A stretch of 64,000 nt of DNA from Chryseobacterium sp. MYb264 (GCF_035974275.1 NZ_CP142422.1:310001-374000), one strand, 5' to 3'; counted from the stretch's first letter, positions 46,898 to 57,979 are shown. Numbers and translations: made by a program. The notes: generated by a model not told the origin, from the letters alone.

Positions 46898-49015
46898 ATG
46901 AAACTAAAAACACAACCTATTTTGAATAAATATTTATTAACACTGATCCTGTTTTCCTCTACCTTTTTATGGGGACAGCAGAAGGATAAAGACAAAACCA
47001 TCATCCCTCATATACGTCTGAAAGTAGACAGCAAGAAAGACCGTATTTCTTTGCGATGGGCAGTAGATGAGCCAATAGCCTGGCAAAAAGCCAATACCAT
47101 TGGATTTTCATTAAAAAGATTTACCCTTTCCCGCGACGGAAAAGTACTTCCAAAAGCAGAAGAAAAAGACTTAGGAATCTTCAAACCGGCTTCCGAAAAC
47201 GAATGGAAGAAGATTGTTGAGAAAAATGACAATGCCGCCATTGTTGCGCAATCCCTTTTCGGAGACAGCTTTGAGGTGGAAATGGGCGAGAAGCAGGGGA
47301 AGCTGGAAGGTGTGGTCAACAAATCCCAGGAAGTCGAGCAGCGGTTTGCCTATGCATTAATAGCTGCTGATCTTGATTTTGAGATTGCAAAACTGGCAGG
47401 CTGGGCGTATACAGATACCAATGTAAAATCCAATGAAAGATACCTTTATACCGTAAGCATTAATCCTGACGGAGGCTCATTATTGGTACAAAAAGGGGAT
47501 GCTTTGGCAACGGTTTCATCAACCCATGATCTTCCCAAACCATTAGATTTTATCGGGATTTTTAAAGATAAAACAGTTACGCTTTCGTGGGAATATTTGC
47601 AGCTAAGAGATACATATACCGCTTATTATGTTGAGAAAGCACAGGATGGAAGCAGTTTTAAGCCTTTAGGAGATTTGCCGGTGATGAATATGAATGACAA
47701 TGATGGAAGACAAACTCAGGGAATGACCTTTGTGGATTCTTTAGCTCAGAATAGTGCTAAATTCAGCTACCGTATTCGTGGAAAAACAATCTTCGGAGAT
47801 TATGGTCCTTATTCTGATGTGGTTTCAGGAGCAGGTAAAAAAAGCCTGGAAGCTACCCCCAGAATCTCAGATCTCTTCATTGATGAAAAAGAAAACATAA
47901 AATTGGATTGGGAGTTTCCACAGGAAGACGAAAAAAATATTGCTTCATTTGAATTGCTTCATTCCGAAACTGATCTGCAGAACACTTATAAAGTGATTAA
48001 AAACAAGATTCCGGTTAGCAGCAGAAGCATAATTACTAAAAGTTTAGCACCGTCTAATTATTATAAAATACAGGCCATCGGTAAAGCCGGTGATAAAAGA
48101 GAATCTTTTTCGGTTCTTGCCCAGCCTAATGATACAACACCGCCGGAAACACCACTACAGTTTGAAGGGAAAATAGATTCACTGGGGATTGTCCATCTAA
48201 AATGGAAAGCCAATACTGAAAAAGATCTGGAAGGCTACCATATTTTCAGAGGAATTCAAAAAGGAGACGAATTGGTTCGTGTTACACCTCAGGCGATTAC
48301 CGAAAATCATTTTGAAGATAAGGTGGTTTTAGAAAACCTGAACTCGAAGGTGTATTATTATGTAACGGCAACAGACAGAAGAAAAAATCAATCCAATCCA
48401 TCCATTATTCTTGAACTGGAAAAGCCCGATAAAGTGAGGCCTCAAACCCCGGTTTTCACAGAGTACAAGCTGGAAGATGACGGTAAAATCACCATCAACT
48501 GGATGAGAAGCCATAGTGATGATGTTGAAGTTCATCAGTTGTACCGTAAAGGAAAAGATGATGCAGACAAAAGCTGGAAAATGATTTATGAAACCAAGGA
48601 AATTAAACCGGACTATACGTACACAGATAAAGAGGTAGAAGCAGGAAAAAGCTACACGTATTATCTGCTGGCCATTGATAAGAGCAAACTGAAATCTGAT
48701 AAGTCTCAGGAAATGACTTTGCGAAGTAACAGAATTGAGGCTTTGTCTATCCTTACCAATCTTTCCGGTGCAGCAGACAGAAACAAAAAACAGATTGAAC
48801 TTAATTGGAAAATTACGGGAAAAGAGGTTGGAGAAATTCTGGTATACCGTCAAAAGGGAACTGATAAACCCACCCTCTGGGGAACGCTCAATGGAGCTCA
48901 GAATTTTCTTGAAGATCAATCGGTTCAGGTAGGTAATTCCTATACATATCTGATCAAGCCGATGCTCAAAAGCAATCAACTTGCTAAAACTGAAAAAATA
49001 ACAATAGAATATTAA
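46898..49015 (+). CDS. Secreted fibronectin type III protein
   Basis: A 705-aa protein with signal peptide (LLTLILFSSTFLWGQ). The N-terminal ~190 residues (IRLKVDSKKDRISLRWAVDE) are followed by about five FN3 domains with typical text: GIVHLKWKANTEKDLEGYHI, KSYTYYLLAIDKSKLKSD, GKITINWMRSHSDDVEVHQL. No sorting domain at the C-terminus. First gene of a tight four-gene operon (gaps 14-20 nt). Likely a periplasmic or surface scaffold. Confidence 0.8.
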   Translation: MKLKTQPILNKYLLTLILFSSTFLWGQQKDKDKTIIPHIRLKVDSKKDRISLRWAVDEPIAWQKANTIGFSLKRFTLSRDGKVLPKAEEKDLGIFKPASENEWKKIVEKNDNAAIVAQSLFGDSFEVEMGEKQGKLEGVVNKSQEVEQRFAYALIAADLDFEIAKLAGWAYTDTNVKSNERYLYTVSINPDGGSLLVQKGDALATVSSTHDLPKPLDFIGIFKDKTVTLSWEYLQLRDTYTAYYVEKAQDGSSFKPLGDLPVMNMNDNDGRQTQGMTFVDSLAQNSAKFSYRIRGKTIFGDYGPYSDVVSGAGKKSLEATPRISDLFIDEKENIKLDWEFPQEDEKNIASFELLHSETDLQNTYKVIKNKIPVSSRSIITKSLAPSNYYKIQAIGKAGDKRESFSVLAQPNDTTPPETPLQFEGKIDSLGIVHLKWKANTEKDLEGYHIFRGIQKGDELVRVTPQAITENHFEDKVVLENLNSKVYYYVTATDRRKNQSNPSIILELEKPDKVRPQTPVFTEYKLEDDGKITINWMRSHSDDVEVHQLYRKGKDDADKSWKMIYETKEIKPDYTYTDKEVEAGKSYTYYLLAIDKSKLKSDKSQEMTLRSNRIEALSILTNLSGAADRNKKQIELNWKITGKEVGEILVYRQKGTDKPTLWGTLNGAQNFLEDQSVQVGNSYTYLIKPMLKSNQLAKTEKITIEY

Positions 49016-49029
49016 AAACACAAATTACT

Positions 49030-52000
49030 ATGAAAAAAATTTTATCACTGCTATTCATCATTACCAATATATTTCTTTGGGGACAAGGTGTTTTGGGTAA
49101 ATATGTTATTGAGTCTCACGTCAAAATTAAACCTAATAATGGGAGTTACGGGGATGGCTGTCAGAATATGGTGGCAATTGATGTTGTTTTTAATAATACA
49201 ACAAAAAGAATATTAGATGAAGATTTGAATAATATACCAAGTAATTCATATAGTGATTATGGAGTTCGTTATGATCATGTTGATGCCAATGCATCACCTG
49301 TAAAAATGAGATCTACGGCATCCAGACAGTGGAGAAGATTGATTGGTGGATGTGGTGGAAATGGAAGTTTTACAAATTCTGTCAGAGAAAAATCTATTAC
49401 TTACTGTTCAAACTCGTACGTTAATAATGATGCTGTTAACTGGTGGAATCATGATATTTCCATAAAAATTTATCCAAAGCTCACTATTCAGAACGATACT
49501 AATACTTTCTTACCAGATGTAGATAAAATTACGATTAATTCACATACAGGTTTCAGACCTCAGGAATATAATTGGCAGTATTCATTTGATAGTGTAAACT
49601 GGATTGATCTTCCACAATTTAATGGTCAATCTTCTCTTACTATCAATGCCACAGATATCAATGTACAAAACCATATTGGTGAAAATATATACTTCAGACA
49701 GCAATACGCTACCTGCGATACTAATGCTGTTTCTAATATTGTTTTTTATACGATATTGAAATCCTCACCGCATATTTCTTCAAGTTCAATAACGCCTACA
49801 AAATGTTTTGATACTACAGATGGTACTGCAACACTTAATTTTGACAGAACATTGATTTCCGGGGAAACTTTAAAATTATCTCTTGTAAATACAGTTACGG
49901 GTGCGGCCGTCCTCAATCAGGATATTACTGCCGAATTGCAGGCTGGTACATCTTACACTTTACAAAACCTTCCACCGGGAACCTATAAATTAGATTTATT
50001 AGGAACCTATAACGGAAATGCAACCTATACTGATGGTACGAATCAAACCATTGATTTTGAAATAACCAAACCCACTCCTGTCTCATTTTCTCTGGTTTCC
50101 CAAACAAATGTATATTGTTTTGAAGGAAGCGATGGTGTAATTTCTTTAACAGCCGGAGGAGGGCAGAACCAATATCAATATTATAGTACTAAAAACGGGC
50201 AATTATTTCTGGATTGGACAAATTTTAATAATGGAAATAATGCGCAGCTTCAAAATTTAGGAGCGGGTACATATAAAATAAAAGTAAGAGATTCCAATCT
50301 TTGTATCGCTAAAGACAATGGAAATGAAAAAGAAATTACAGTAATTATTACTCAACCCTCTCAGGCGATAGCAATTCCCACCGCTGAGGTTGAAGTTTCG
50401 CAACCTACAGGCTATGGGTTGAGTAATGGCTATATTTCTGTAAGAGTAATCGGAGGAACACCTAATACAGACGGTTCTTATAATTTTGAATGGAGAAAAG
50501 ACAGCTCTGCCGGCACTGTAATCAATACTGGAATTACAACGGATGCTATTAATAATCCTTTTACAATAAAGGTAGATGGACTTCCCGCTGGAAATTACTA
50601 TCTGACCGTAAAAGATAAAAATTATGCAAATGCATCGAGCCAGTTAGGTAATTGCGGAATTATTTCAAAAGAATTTATTGTAAGCCAGCCTGATCCGCTT
50701 GCCGTGAATATTCAGGTTGAAAAGCAAATTTCCTGTAATATCGCTAACAATTATCAGTTTAAACCTGATTTGAATAATAATGGCGTTCCGGATGAAGCGG
50801 AAGACGGAATGCTAAAAGCTACTGCTACAGGCGGTGTCGGAGCCTATTCTTATCAATGGCAGAAATTAAACGGAGGGTTATTCCAAAATTTACCCGGAGC
50901 TATACAGTCTACATTGGGAGACCTTACGACAGGAACTTATAAAGTCCTAATCAAAGATGCTAATAATAATACCGCAGAGACTCAATACGTTTTCGTATTC
51001 CCTGCCGAACTAGCCATCACACTTTTTGCGAATACCATTGCGTGTTATAGTCAAAGCAGCGGTCAGGTTTCTGTGGCGGCTTCCGGAGGAACAGGAGGGT
51101 ATACTTATCAGTGGAACACCAATGATACCACACCTACGGTTACAGGTTTATCAGCGGGAAATTATTTTGTATTGGTTAATGATACTAAAAATTGCAAAGT
51201 AAGCGGAAGTATATCTATTCAAGGTCCGGATCAACTTATTATTGATGATATATCCGTTCAGAATCCAATTTGTTTTGGCGCCGGTAATGGTGAGATAAAA
51301 GTCAATATTTCAGGAGGTAAAGCTCCTTATATCATCCATTGGTCAAACGGAGTTACAGGGGAGAATAATACAAACATTCCTGCGGGAATGTATACTGTTA
51401 CGGTAACAGATGCTAACGGATGCAGTATTTTCAGAAATTATACCCTGACAGATCCCGCAGAGCTCACCGTAGACTTAGGTCCGGATAGAACGCTGTGTCT
51501 TGGTGATACCCAAGTTTATGATGTCACCATCAGTGATCCCGGAGCAACCTATCAATGGAAAGATAGCACAGGAAATATTATTTCTACAAGCCCGTCTGTT
51601 ACCATTTCAGCAGCGGGAACCTATACTGTATTAATTACCGATTCAAAAGGATGTACGGCAACAGATTCTGTTGTTATAAAAAATTCTTCTGAAGTTTTAA
51701 ATCCGCAGTTTATGTTAACAACCCATGCTTACAGAGAGGCAACAGTGGTATTGGTGAATACTTCTCCTAAAGCGCCGGAAACAGTGGAGTGGATTATTCC
51801 TGATACTCCGGACATTCAGGTATTGAATAAAACTAATGAATTTTTGGAGTTAAAATTTTCTCAATTGGGAGCTTATGAAATCGGATTGAAAGGAACTCAA
51901 GGGGCTTGTGAAAAAACATTCTATAAAAAAGTAATCGTTGAAGAAAATACATCAGGCGTGGTGCTGAATCCTGCCAAAGCCTCCAATATCAGAGAGTTTA

Positions 52001-52236
52001 CCATCCTGCCGAACCCCAATAACGGAGTCTTCCAGGTATTGGTAGGTCTTGATAAGGCATCAATTATCAATGTAAGAATTATCGATATGATTTCGCATGA
52101 AGCCTATCCACCTGTAAAAATGACACCATCCACGTATTTTACCATTCCATACAATACTTCTCTCCCGGCTGGATCCTATCTGATTATTTTGGAGACGGGA
52201 AGCGAGTCGCTGGTGAAAAAAATGCTTGTAAAATAA
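49030..52236 (+). CDS. SprB-repeat surface protein with T9SS sorting domain
   Basis: A 1068-aa protein. Signal peptide to ~19 (FLWGQ). Several SprB-type repeats have the form C-F-G-x-x-N-G-x-I-x-V-x-x-x-G-G: CFGAGNGEIKVNISGGKAPY, then GMYTVTVTDANGCS; and CYSQSSGQVSVAASGGTGGY. The C-terminal ~80 residues (REFTILPNPNNGVFQVLVGL ... SLVKKMLVK) are a type A T9SS sorting domain, so it is exported across the outer membrane and probably anchored there. Related SprB in F. johnsoniae is a motility adhesin. Confidence 0.88.
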   Translation: MKKILSLLFIITNIFLWGQGVLGKYVIESHVKIKPNNGSYGDGCQNMVAIDVVFNNTTKRILDEDLNNIPSNSYSDYGVRYDHVDANASPVKMRSTASRQWRRLIGGCGGNGSFTNSVREKSITYCSNSYVNNDAVNWWNHDISIKIYPKLTIQNDTNTFLPDVDKITINSHTGFRPQEYNWQYSFDSVNWIDLPQFNGQSSLTINATDINVQNHIGENIYFRQQYATCDTNAVSNIVFYTILKSSPHISSSSITPTKCFDTTDGTATLNFDRTLISGETLKLSLVNTVTGAAVLNQDITAELQAGTSYTLQNLPPGTYKLDLLGTYNGNATYTDGTNQTIDFEITKPTPVSFSLVSQTNVYCFEGSDGVISLTAGGGQNQYQYYSTKNGQLFLDWTNFNNGNNAQLQNLGAGTYKIKVRDSNLCIAKDNGNEKEITVIITQPSQAIAIPTAEVEVSQPTGYGLSNGYISVRVIGGTPNTDGSYNFEWRKDSSAGTVINTGITTDAINNPFTIKVDGLPAGNYYLTVKDKNYANASSQLGNCGIISKEFIVSQPDPLAVNIQVEKQISCNIANNYQFKPDLNNNGVPDEAEDGMLKATATGGVGAYSYQWQKLNGGLFQNLPGAIQSTLGDLTTGTYKVLIKDANNNTAETQYVFVFPAELAITLFANTIACYSQSSGQVSVAASGGTGGYTYQWNTNDTTPTVTGLSAGNYFVLVNDTKNCKVSGSISIQGPDQLIIDDISVQNPICFGAGNGEIKVNISGGKAPYIIHWSNGVTGENNTNIPAGMYTVTVTDANGCSIFRNYTLTDPAELTVDLGPDRTLCLGDTQVYDVTISDPGATYQWKDSTGNIISTSPSVTISAAGTYTVLITDSKGCTATDSVVIKNSSEVLNPQFMLTTHAYREATVVLVNTSPKAPETVEWIIPDTPDIQVLNKTNEFLELKFSQLGAYEIGLKGTQGACEKTFYKKVIVEENTSGVVLNPAKASNIREFTILPNPNNGVFQVLVGLDKASIINVRIIDMISHEAYPPVKMTPSTYFTIPYNTSLPAGSYLIILETGSESLVKKMLVK

Positions 52237-52256
52237 CCATAAACACAAACGGAAAA

Positions 52257-53615
52257 ATGAAATTACTGAAGATTTTAAAATTGAATTATCGTATTCTGAT
52301 AGCGCTGTTGGTGTTTACTTTTAATGCCTGTGCGGTTGAAGAAAGTATTCCTGTAAAGGCGGACTTCAGCATTAAAGTTGTAGACAATGATTATTCAGTT
52401 CCTGTAAAAGTGGAAATTACCAATAAGTCTACCGGAGCAGAAACCTATGAATGGTCTTTTGAAGGGGCTACCTTAGAGAGTTCTACAGAGAAAAACCCGC
52501 TGCCGGTGACCTATGCTCATCCCGGAGCTTATAAAATCAAATTAAAAGCATCCAATAAAGACGGAAATACAGATTCAAAAATAGTTGAGGTAAAAGCTGA
52601 TGCCGCCATGTTGGTGGATTTTGAATGGCAGATGCAGGGAAGCGATATTTCCCCTGTTACGTTGAAAATGATCGATAAATCGCTGGGTGCAACTCAGTAT
52701 TTGTGGGAGTTTGAAGGAGGAAATCCTTCCACGTCAACGGCTCAGAATCCTGATGTTATTTTTACCACACCGGGTGATCATGTTATTAAACTGACTATTT
52801 CAAATGGATTGGAAACCTATTCCACACAAAAAACGATAACCGTAAAACCTGCGATGACCATCGATTTTAACTGGAGTGTAGATCCTATTGATAACGATTA
52901 TCAGGCACCTGTGTTACTGCATCTGAATAATCTTTCAACCAATGCTTTCTCTTATGAATGGACGATAGTAGGAGCCAATCCGGCTGTGTCAACAACTGCC
53001 AGTCCGGATATAAATTTACCTGCAGCCGGGACTTACACGATTGTTTTAAAAGCAGCCAACGATAAGGAAACTAAAACACTGCAAAAGCAGGTCACCGTTT
53101 TACCGGATGCCAACTTACTATCTTTTTCTGATGTGAAACTGGGAATCAACAGCGCGAGTTCTACAATAGGATGTTTCTTCTCATCACAATTGGGAACGGT
53201 CATTAAACAAAATGAAGTCAACTCAGCCAATGGCTCAGCAATAGATTTTGCTTTCTTTGGTCTGAATTCTTCTTTTATTTATAATCAGTTTCTATCTCCG
53301 GATGAAGTTCAGAACAGTGGTTTTTTAGCAATCCCCAATGCTGTCCATTCTAAAATAATCAACTCCCAGGAAATGGTGGGAACACAGCTTTCTTCTTCAG
53401 GTTTTGACGCATTAAGCTCCGGAAATGATTTTTCAGCGATCAATATTACGGAAACCAATGCCGGAAAATCACCATTCAGCAATGCTGTGGTGCCCCGTGT
53501 TATTTTGTTTCAGACTTCTGACGGCAGAAAAGGAGCTGTCAGAATCAAAGCATTCATTGCCAATGGGTCAGATTCCTATATTCTTACCGATATTAAAGTT
53601 CAAAAACAACCCTAA
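52257..53615 (+). CDS. PKD-domain lipoprotein
   Basis: A 452-aa protein with a lipoprotein signal (LLVFTFNACAVEE; lipobox FNAC). Three PKD domains are visible at ~25-120, ~121-205 and ~206-285: YEWSFEGATLESSTEKNP, YLWEFEGGNPSTSTAQNP, YEWTIVGANPAVSTTASP. The C-terminal ~165 residues are not recognised. Third gene of the surface operon, 20 nt after the SprB-repeat gene. Confidence 0.8.
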   Translation: MKLLKILKLNYRILIALLVFTFNACAVEESIPVKADFSIKVVDNDYSVPVKVEITNKSTGAETYEWSFEGATLESSTEKNPLPVTYAHPGAYKIKLKASNKDGNTDSKIVEVKADAAMLVDFEWQMQGSDISPVTLKMIDKSLGATQYLWEFEGGNPSTSTAQNPDVIFTTPGDHVIKLTISNGLETYSTQKTITVKPAMTIDFNWSVDPIDNDYQAPVLLHLNNLSTNAFSYEWTIVGANPAVSTTASPDINLPAAGTYTIVLKAANDKETKTLQKQVTVLPDANLLSFSDVKLGINSASSTIGCFFSSQLGTVIKQNEVNSANGSAIDFAFFGLNSSFIYNQFLSPDEVQNSGFLAIPNAVHSKIINSQEMVGTQLSSSGFDALSSGNDFSAINITETNAGKSPFSNAVVPRVILFQTSDGRKGAVRIKAFIANGSDSYILTDIKVQKQP

Positions 53616-53630
53616 AAAACAGATGATATA

Positions 53631-55382
53631 ATGAAAAACTATGTAAGAAATAGTGCTTTCTTATTTTTTATGTCAGCATTTGCAATAGGGCATGCCCAGG
53701 AAGTTGATTTAGAGAACATTGGGAAAAGAACGATGGATGAGTTGAAGAAAAATCCATTTAAGATAAGCGGAGGAGTGTCTGCCAATTCGGTTTTCTACAG
53801 CTCGAATGTATACAGCGGAAGAGCTCCGTTTACCTATTTTTTGAATGGGAATCTTAATGTAGGACTTTACCGGTGGTCGATGCCTATTTCGTATAGCTTT
53901 ACGAATCAGGGAAGTCAGCTGGGATATCAGGTGCCGTTTAAATTTAACAGAATCAGCATTGCTCCAAAATATAAATGGATAAAAGCGTATATAGGAGATG
54001 CCAATATGACCTTCTCGCCTTATACCTTTAATGGGCTGCTGTTTACTGGTGCCGGTGTTGAATTGACGCCAAATATGCCTTTAAAGATAGCGGTAATGAC
54101 CGGAAGGCTGAACAAAGCCGTGGAAGATGACGGAAATCCCAATACCATCCCCGCTTACAGAAGAATGGGGTATGGAGCTCATCTAAAATGGGAAAAAGAA
54201 AAATATAAATTGGGGGTCATTGGTTTTTACGCTAAAGATGATCTGGGCTCACTGTCTGCAGCTCCGGATGCCAAAGGGGTATTGCCCCAGGAAAATCTGG
54301 TATTGTCTATGCAGGGAAGCTTTATGATCGATAAAAATCTCGAAGTATTTGGTGAATATGCTAATACAGCTTTAGTCCATGATTTAAGAGCAACACAAAA
54401 TGGAGGACAAAAAAAAGGGGTTGCCGCAAAATTCCTTTCGCCAAACTCTACAATGGAAAGCTATTCAGCGTATAACGGCGGTGTCAATTTAAAATTGAAA
54501 AAAGGAATGATAGGCGTAAGATATGAAAGAATAGATCCGGGATACAGAACATTAGGAGCTTATTTTTTTAATAATGATTTAGAAAATATTACTCTTAATT
54601 CTTCTTTTACCCTGTTAAAAGACAGATTAGCGGTTTCTGCCAATGTGGGAAGACAAAGAGATAATCTGGATAATCAGAAGTTTAAGCAGACAAGCCGTTG
54701 GGTGGGGGCTGTGAATGCAAGTTTAAAAGCTTCGGATAAGCTGATGGTTACCGCGAGCTATTCCAATTTTACCATGTTTACCAATAAGCAGCTTAATCAG
54801 TTTAATACGATCAACAATAATCCTTTAATGATCCAGCAGCCGAAGGATTCAATTGACTATAAACAGATTTCACAGAACACCAATATTAATGTGAATTACA
54901 GCATTTCCAGTTCTAAAGAAAAAGTTCAGAATATTAATATCAACTATTCATTAAATGAAATGGTTAACAGGGAAAATGGTATTGTAAGAAAAGGAGGGCT
55001 GTCAAGGTTTCACAATGCAAATGTCAACTACAGTTTAGGCTTTCCGGAAAAGAAGATGAATATTGCTACATCGGTTAATTTTACCCATATGTATACGTCA
55101 TCTCAGGTGTCAAGTATTTGGGGACCTGCGGTGACTTTTACTAAGTCTTTCCTTAAAGAAGATAAGCTAAAAACAAGTATTGGAGCATCCTATAATCATT
55201 CAGGAAGTTCAACGGCAAATATTAATGTCATGAACTTCAGATTGGGGGGTAATTATATGCCGTGGAAGAAACATAGCTTTGATCTTGCTTTTATTCAGAT
55301 GTTCAGAAATACAGATCAGGCGGTTGAAAACCCCAATCTAAATGAAATGACCTGTACGGTGGGGTATAATTATAGTTTTTAA
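53631..55382 (+). CDS. Outer-membrane beta-barrel protein
   Basis: A 583-aa protein with signal peptide (AFLFFMSAFAIGHAQ). The rest is amphipathic strands of barrel type (WSMPISYSFTNQGSQLGY, KLMVTASYSNFTMFTN) ending in aromatic YNYSF, the usual C-terminal barrel signal. No plug or TonB box, so it is not a TonB receptor. As the last gene of the operon it may be the pore or anchor for the FN3, SprB-repeat and PKD proteins; that role is inferred. Confidence 0.75.
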   Translation: MKNYVRNSAFLFFMSAFAIGHAQEVDLENIGKRTMDELKKNPFKISGGVSANSVFYSSNVYSGRAPFTYFLNGNLNVGLYRWSMPISYSFTNQGSQLGYQVPFKFNRISIAPKYKWIKAYIGDANMTFSPYTFNGLLFTGAGVELTPNMPLKIAVMTGRLNKAVEDDGNPNTIPAYRRMGYGAHLKWEKEKYKLGVIGFYAKDDLGSLSAAPDAKGVLPQENLVLSMQGSFMIDKNLEVFGEYANTALVHDLRATQNGGQKKGVAAKFLSPNSTMESYSAYNGGVNLKLKKGMIGVRYERIDPGYRTLGAYFFNNDLENITLNSSFTLLKDRLAVSANVGRQRDNLDNQKFKQTSRWVGAVNASLKASDKLMVTASYSNFTMFTNKQLNQFNTINNNPLMIQQPKDSIDYKQISQNTNINVNYSISSSKEKVQNININYSLNEMVNRENGIVRKGGLSRFHNANVNYSLGFPEKKMNIATSVNFTHMYTSSQVSSIWGPAVTFTKSFLKEDKLKTSIGASYNHSGSSTANINVMNFRLGGNYMPWKKHSFDLAFIQMFRNTDQAVENPNLNEMTCTVGYNYSF

Positions 55383-55568
55383 AATAATAGAATGCGCTGG
55401 ATAAGATTTGCGGAATCTGATGATAGTAAGATTCTGCAAATTTTTATATGAACTCTTATAAAATTAATTTGTTCTAAATTTTTCATACATCTTCATATTT
55501 ACACAAAAATTTTACTAATAAAAATGTTTTATTTGTAAAATTAATTTTTATTTAATCTAAATAAATTT

Positions 55569-55576
55569 TACTTTTG
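55569..55576 (+). promoter_or_regulatory. -7 element before the siderophore receptor
   Basis: TACTTTTG matches TAnnTTTG about 93 nt before the ATG at 55669. No TTG at the right distance. The 286-nt gap has no other gene and no iron-box that I can recognise. Confidence 0.35.
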
Positions 55577-55668
55577 TGCCGTTTTTGAGATACCACTCCT
55601 GGTATCCGAATATGAATTGTTGCTTTACACCAACTGATCATAACATGTAAAATTCGATAAAATTTAGT

Positions 55669-57930
55669 ATGAAAAGGACAGCTATTGTAGTAAGTGCCCT
55701 AAGCACTTTGTTTTCGTTAAACGTTTCAGCACAAGAAACTACTCAGAATATTTCGCCACCCATTGCAAAAGATACAGCATCTACACGCCAAAAAACCATA
55801 GAAACGGTGGAGATTACTGGAAGAAGGGAAAAAGGATATAAAAACAGCAGTACGTTTAGCGGAACCAAAACAAATACAGATTTAATGGACATTCCTCAAT
55901 CCATTAATTATGTTACCAAAGAAACACTTGATGACCAGGCAGCTTTTAAAACGAGTGATGCTGTGAAGAACATCAGTGGAGTCAATCAGGCTTCCTATAA
56001 TAATAATGATTTTGTACTGAGAGGTTTCAGAGCTTCCAATACATTAGTGAACGGACAAAGAATTTCTACACGAGGTTGGGCGCAGAATCTTACGCCTTAT
56101 GTAGAAAGGATAGAAGTGATTAAAGGTCCGGCTTCTGCCTTATTTGCGAATACGGATCCGGGAGGGACAATCAACACTGTGACTAAAAAACCCTTGAGAG
56201 ACAGCCGGAATTCCATTAATTTTTCCACAGGAAGCTTTAAGACGGTTAGAATAACCGGCGATTTTACAGGACCCATGAATGAAAAAAAGAGCCTGCTCTA
56301 CCGTTTGAATCTGGCCTATCAGGATACCGAATCTTTCCGTATTCTTCAGGATCAGAAGGCATTGGTGATCGCCCCTTCGTTTTCCTTTATTCCGAATGAT
56401 AAAACAAGTGTTAATTTTGATTTCGTTTATCAGCATACCAATGGAAGGCTGGATCGCGGACAGCCCATATTCGGAGCGAGTCAGGGAACCGATCTGTATT
56501 CTGTGCCCATTTCATTTGCTATCGGAAAGAGAAACGATTACCAGAAAGAAGCCAATATTTTTACCACCATATCCTTACAGCATAAATTTAATGACCATAT
56601 CTCCTTTAATGCTTCTTATCTGAGATCAATGTATGATGAAGATCTTTTGGAACACCGTACTTCAAACAGTTTTGCAGTGGATGTTAGTGGAAATCAGATC
56701 CCCACTTTAATGGGCATGCAGACGATAAGAAGGCTTCGTAAAAACTATATCGATAATATCTCCGCTTATTTTACTTTTGACTATAAAACGGGTGAGTTCA
56801 CCCATAAAACTTTGGTAGGATATGATCACATTCAGGAAACATTCCCTGAAGGAAATTCAACCTATAATGCTTCAGGTTTTTTATCGGCAGACGGAAAATC
56901 GGTACTTTCGAAATATGATCCCGCTCATCCTGAAAAATATATGATTGCTAACGGAATGCCGGTTCCGAATGTCCCGTATTTTAATTTGGAAAATCCTGAT
57001 TATTCGATTTCTGAAATTTCAAACTATATCAACGTTAGCCGTGCAGAAACGCCTTCGCGATATTTTTTACACGGGGTATATGTTCAGCAGCAGATTTCAT
57101 GGCGAAAGTGGAAGGCATTACTGGGATTGAGACAGGAGTTTTATACCGACGTTCAGGGCTTTACAACAAATAATGAAAAGAATATTCAGCAGAAAGCATT
57201 TACCCCAAGAATAGGAATTGTTTTTGAACCGACCCAGCAAATCAGTTTATACGGAACTTATAATCAGGGTTATCAGCCACAAAGTGCAGGAACAATTGGT
57301 AGTCCGGAAACCTTTGGAGGTCCATTTGATCCTTTGAAAAGTAAAATGGTGGAAGTAGGAGCCAAGTTTGAATTTTTCCGCAAGTTGCTTTCTGTGACCA
57401 CAGCCGCTTATTATATCGAACAAAATAATATTTTAATTAATGCGCTCGATCCTTCCAATCCTGATTTACTAAGACAGGTCGGTCAGCAACAGGCAAAAGG
57501 AATAGAACTGGATATTAACGGGAGAATTCTTCCGAATCTGAGTATGACTGCTGCATTTTCTTACAATCTTGCAAAAATTACAGAAAGTGATAACCCGGCA
57601 GAAATCGGAAGTATCATGCCGAATGCCCCTAAAAATCAGGGAAATGTCTGGATAAAGTATAACTTTAAAAACGATACGGCTTTAAAAGGAATCGGTATTG
57701 CGGCAGGAGCCAACTACGCAAGTAAAAGATTCACCAACGAAACCATTCTTGAATTGCCAGCGTATACCGTTGCCAATGCAGGAATATATTACAACTTCGA
57801 TCATTTCAGAATGGCTCTGAATGTTAACAACGTTTTTGATAAAATATATTGGGTCGGCGGCTTCAGCTATTCGAGATTATTTCCGGGAGCACCGCGTAAC
57901 TATATGGTTTCTGTCGGATATAGCTTTTAA
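55669..57930 (+). CDS. TonB-dependent siderophore receptor
   Basis: A 753-aa receptor. Signal peptide to ~22 (NVSAQ). A TonB-box-like ETVEITGRR lies at ~43-51. The plug (~60-175) has DIPQSINYVTKETLDDQAAF, VLRGFRASNTLVNGQR and VERIEVIKGPASALFANTDP with GGTINTVTKKP, all typical of the FhuA/FecA-type siderophore receptors. The barrel ends in MVSVGYSF with C-terminal Phe. Transcribed alone; likely iron-regulated, though no operator is visible. Confidence 0.92.
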   Translation: MKRTAIVVSALSTLFSLNVSAQETTQNISPPIAKDTASTRQKTIETVEITGRREKGYKNSSTFSGTKTNTDLMDIPQSINYVTKETLDDQAAFKTSDAVKNISGVNQASYNNNDFVLRGFRASNTLVNGQRISTRGWAQNLTPYVERIEVIKGPASALFANTDPGGTINTVTKKPLRDSRNSINFSTGSFKTVRITGDFTGPMNEKKSLLYRLNLAYQDTESFRILQDQKALVIAPSFSFIPNDKTSVNFDFVYQHTNGRLDRGQPIFGASQGTDLYSVPISFAIGKRNDYQKEANIFTTISLQHKFNDHISFNASYLRSMYDEDLLEHRTSNSFAVDVSGNQIPTLMGMQTIRRLRKNYIDNISAYFTFDYKTGEFTHKTLVGYDHIQETFPEGNSTYNASGFLSADGKSVLSKYDPAHPEKYMIANGMPVPNVPYFNLENPDYSISEISNYINVSRAETPSRYFLHGVYVQQQISWRKWKALLGLRQEFYTDVQGFTTNNEKNIQQKAFTPRIGIVFEPTQQISLYGTYNQGYQPQSAGTIGSPETFGGPFDPLKSKMVEVGAKFEFFRKLLSVTTAAYYIEQNNILINALDPSNPDLLRQVGQQQAKGIELDINGRILPNLSMTAAFSYNLAKITESDNPAEIGSIMPNAPKNQGNVWIKYNFKNDTALKGIGIAAGANYASKRFTNETILELPAYTVANAGIYYNFDHFRMALNVNNVFDKIYWVGGFSYSRLFPGAPRNYMVSVGYSF

Positions 57931-57979
57931 TGGCTGATGGTTCTTAGTGAACTTTGAAAAAAAATTAAACATTGGGTAG

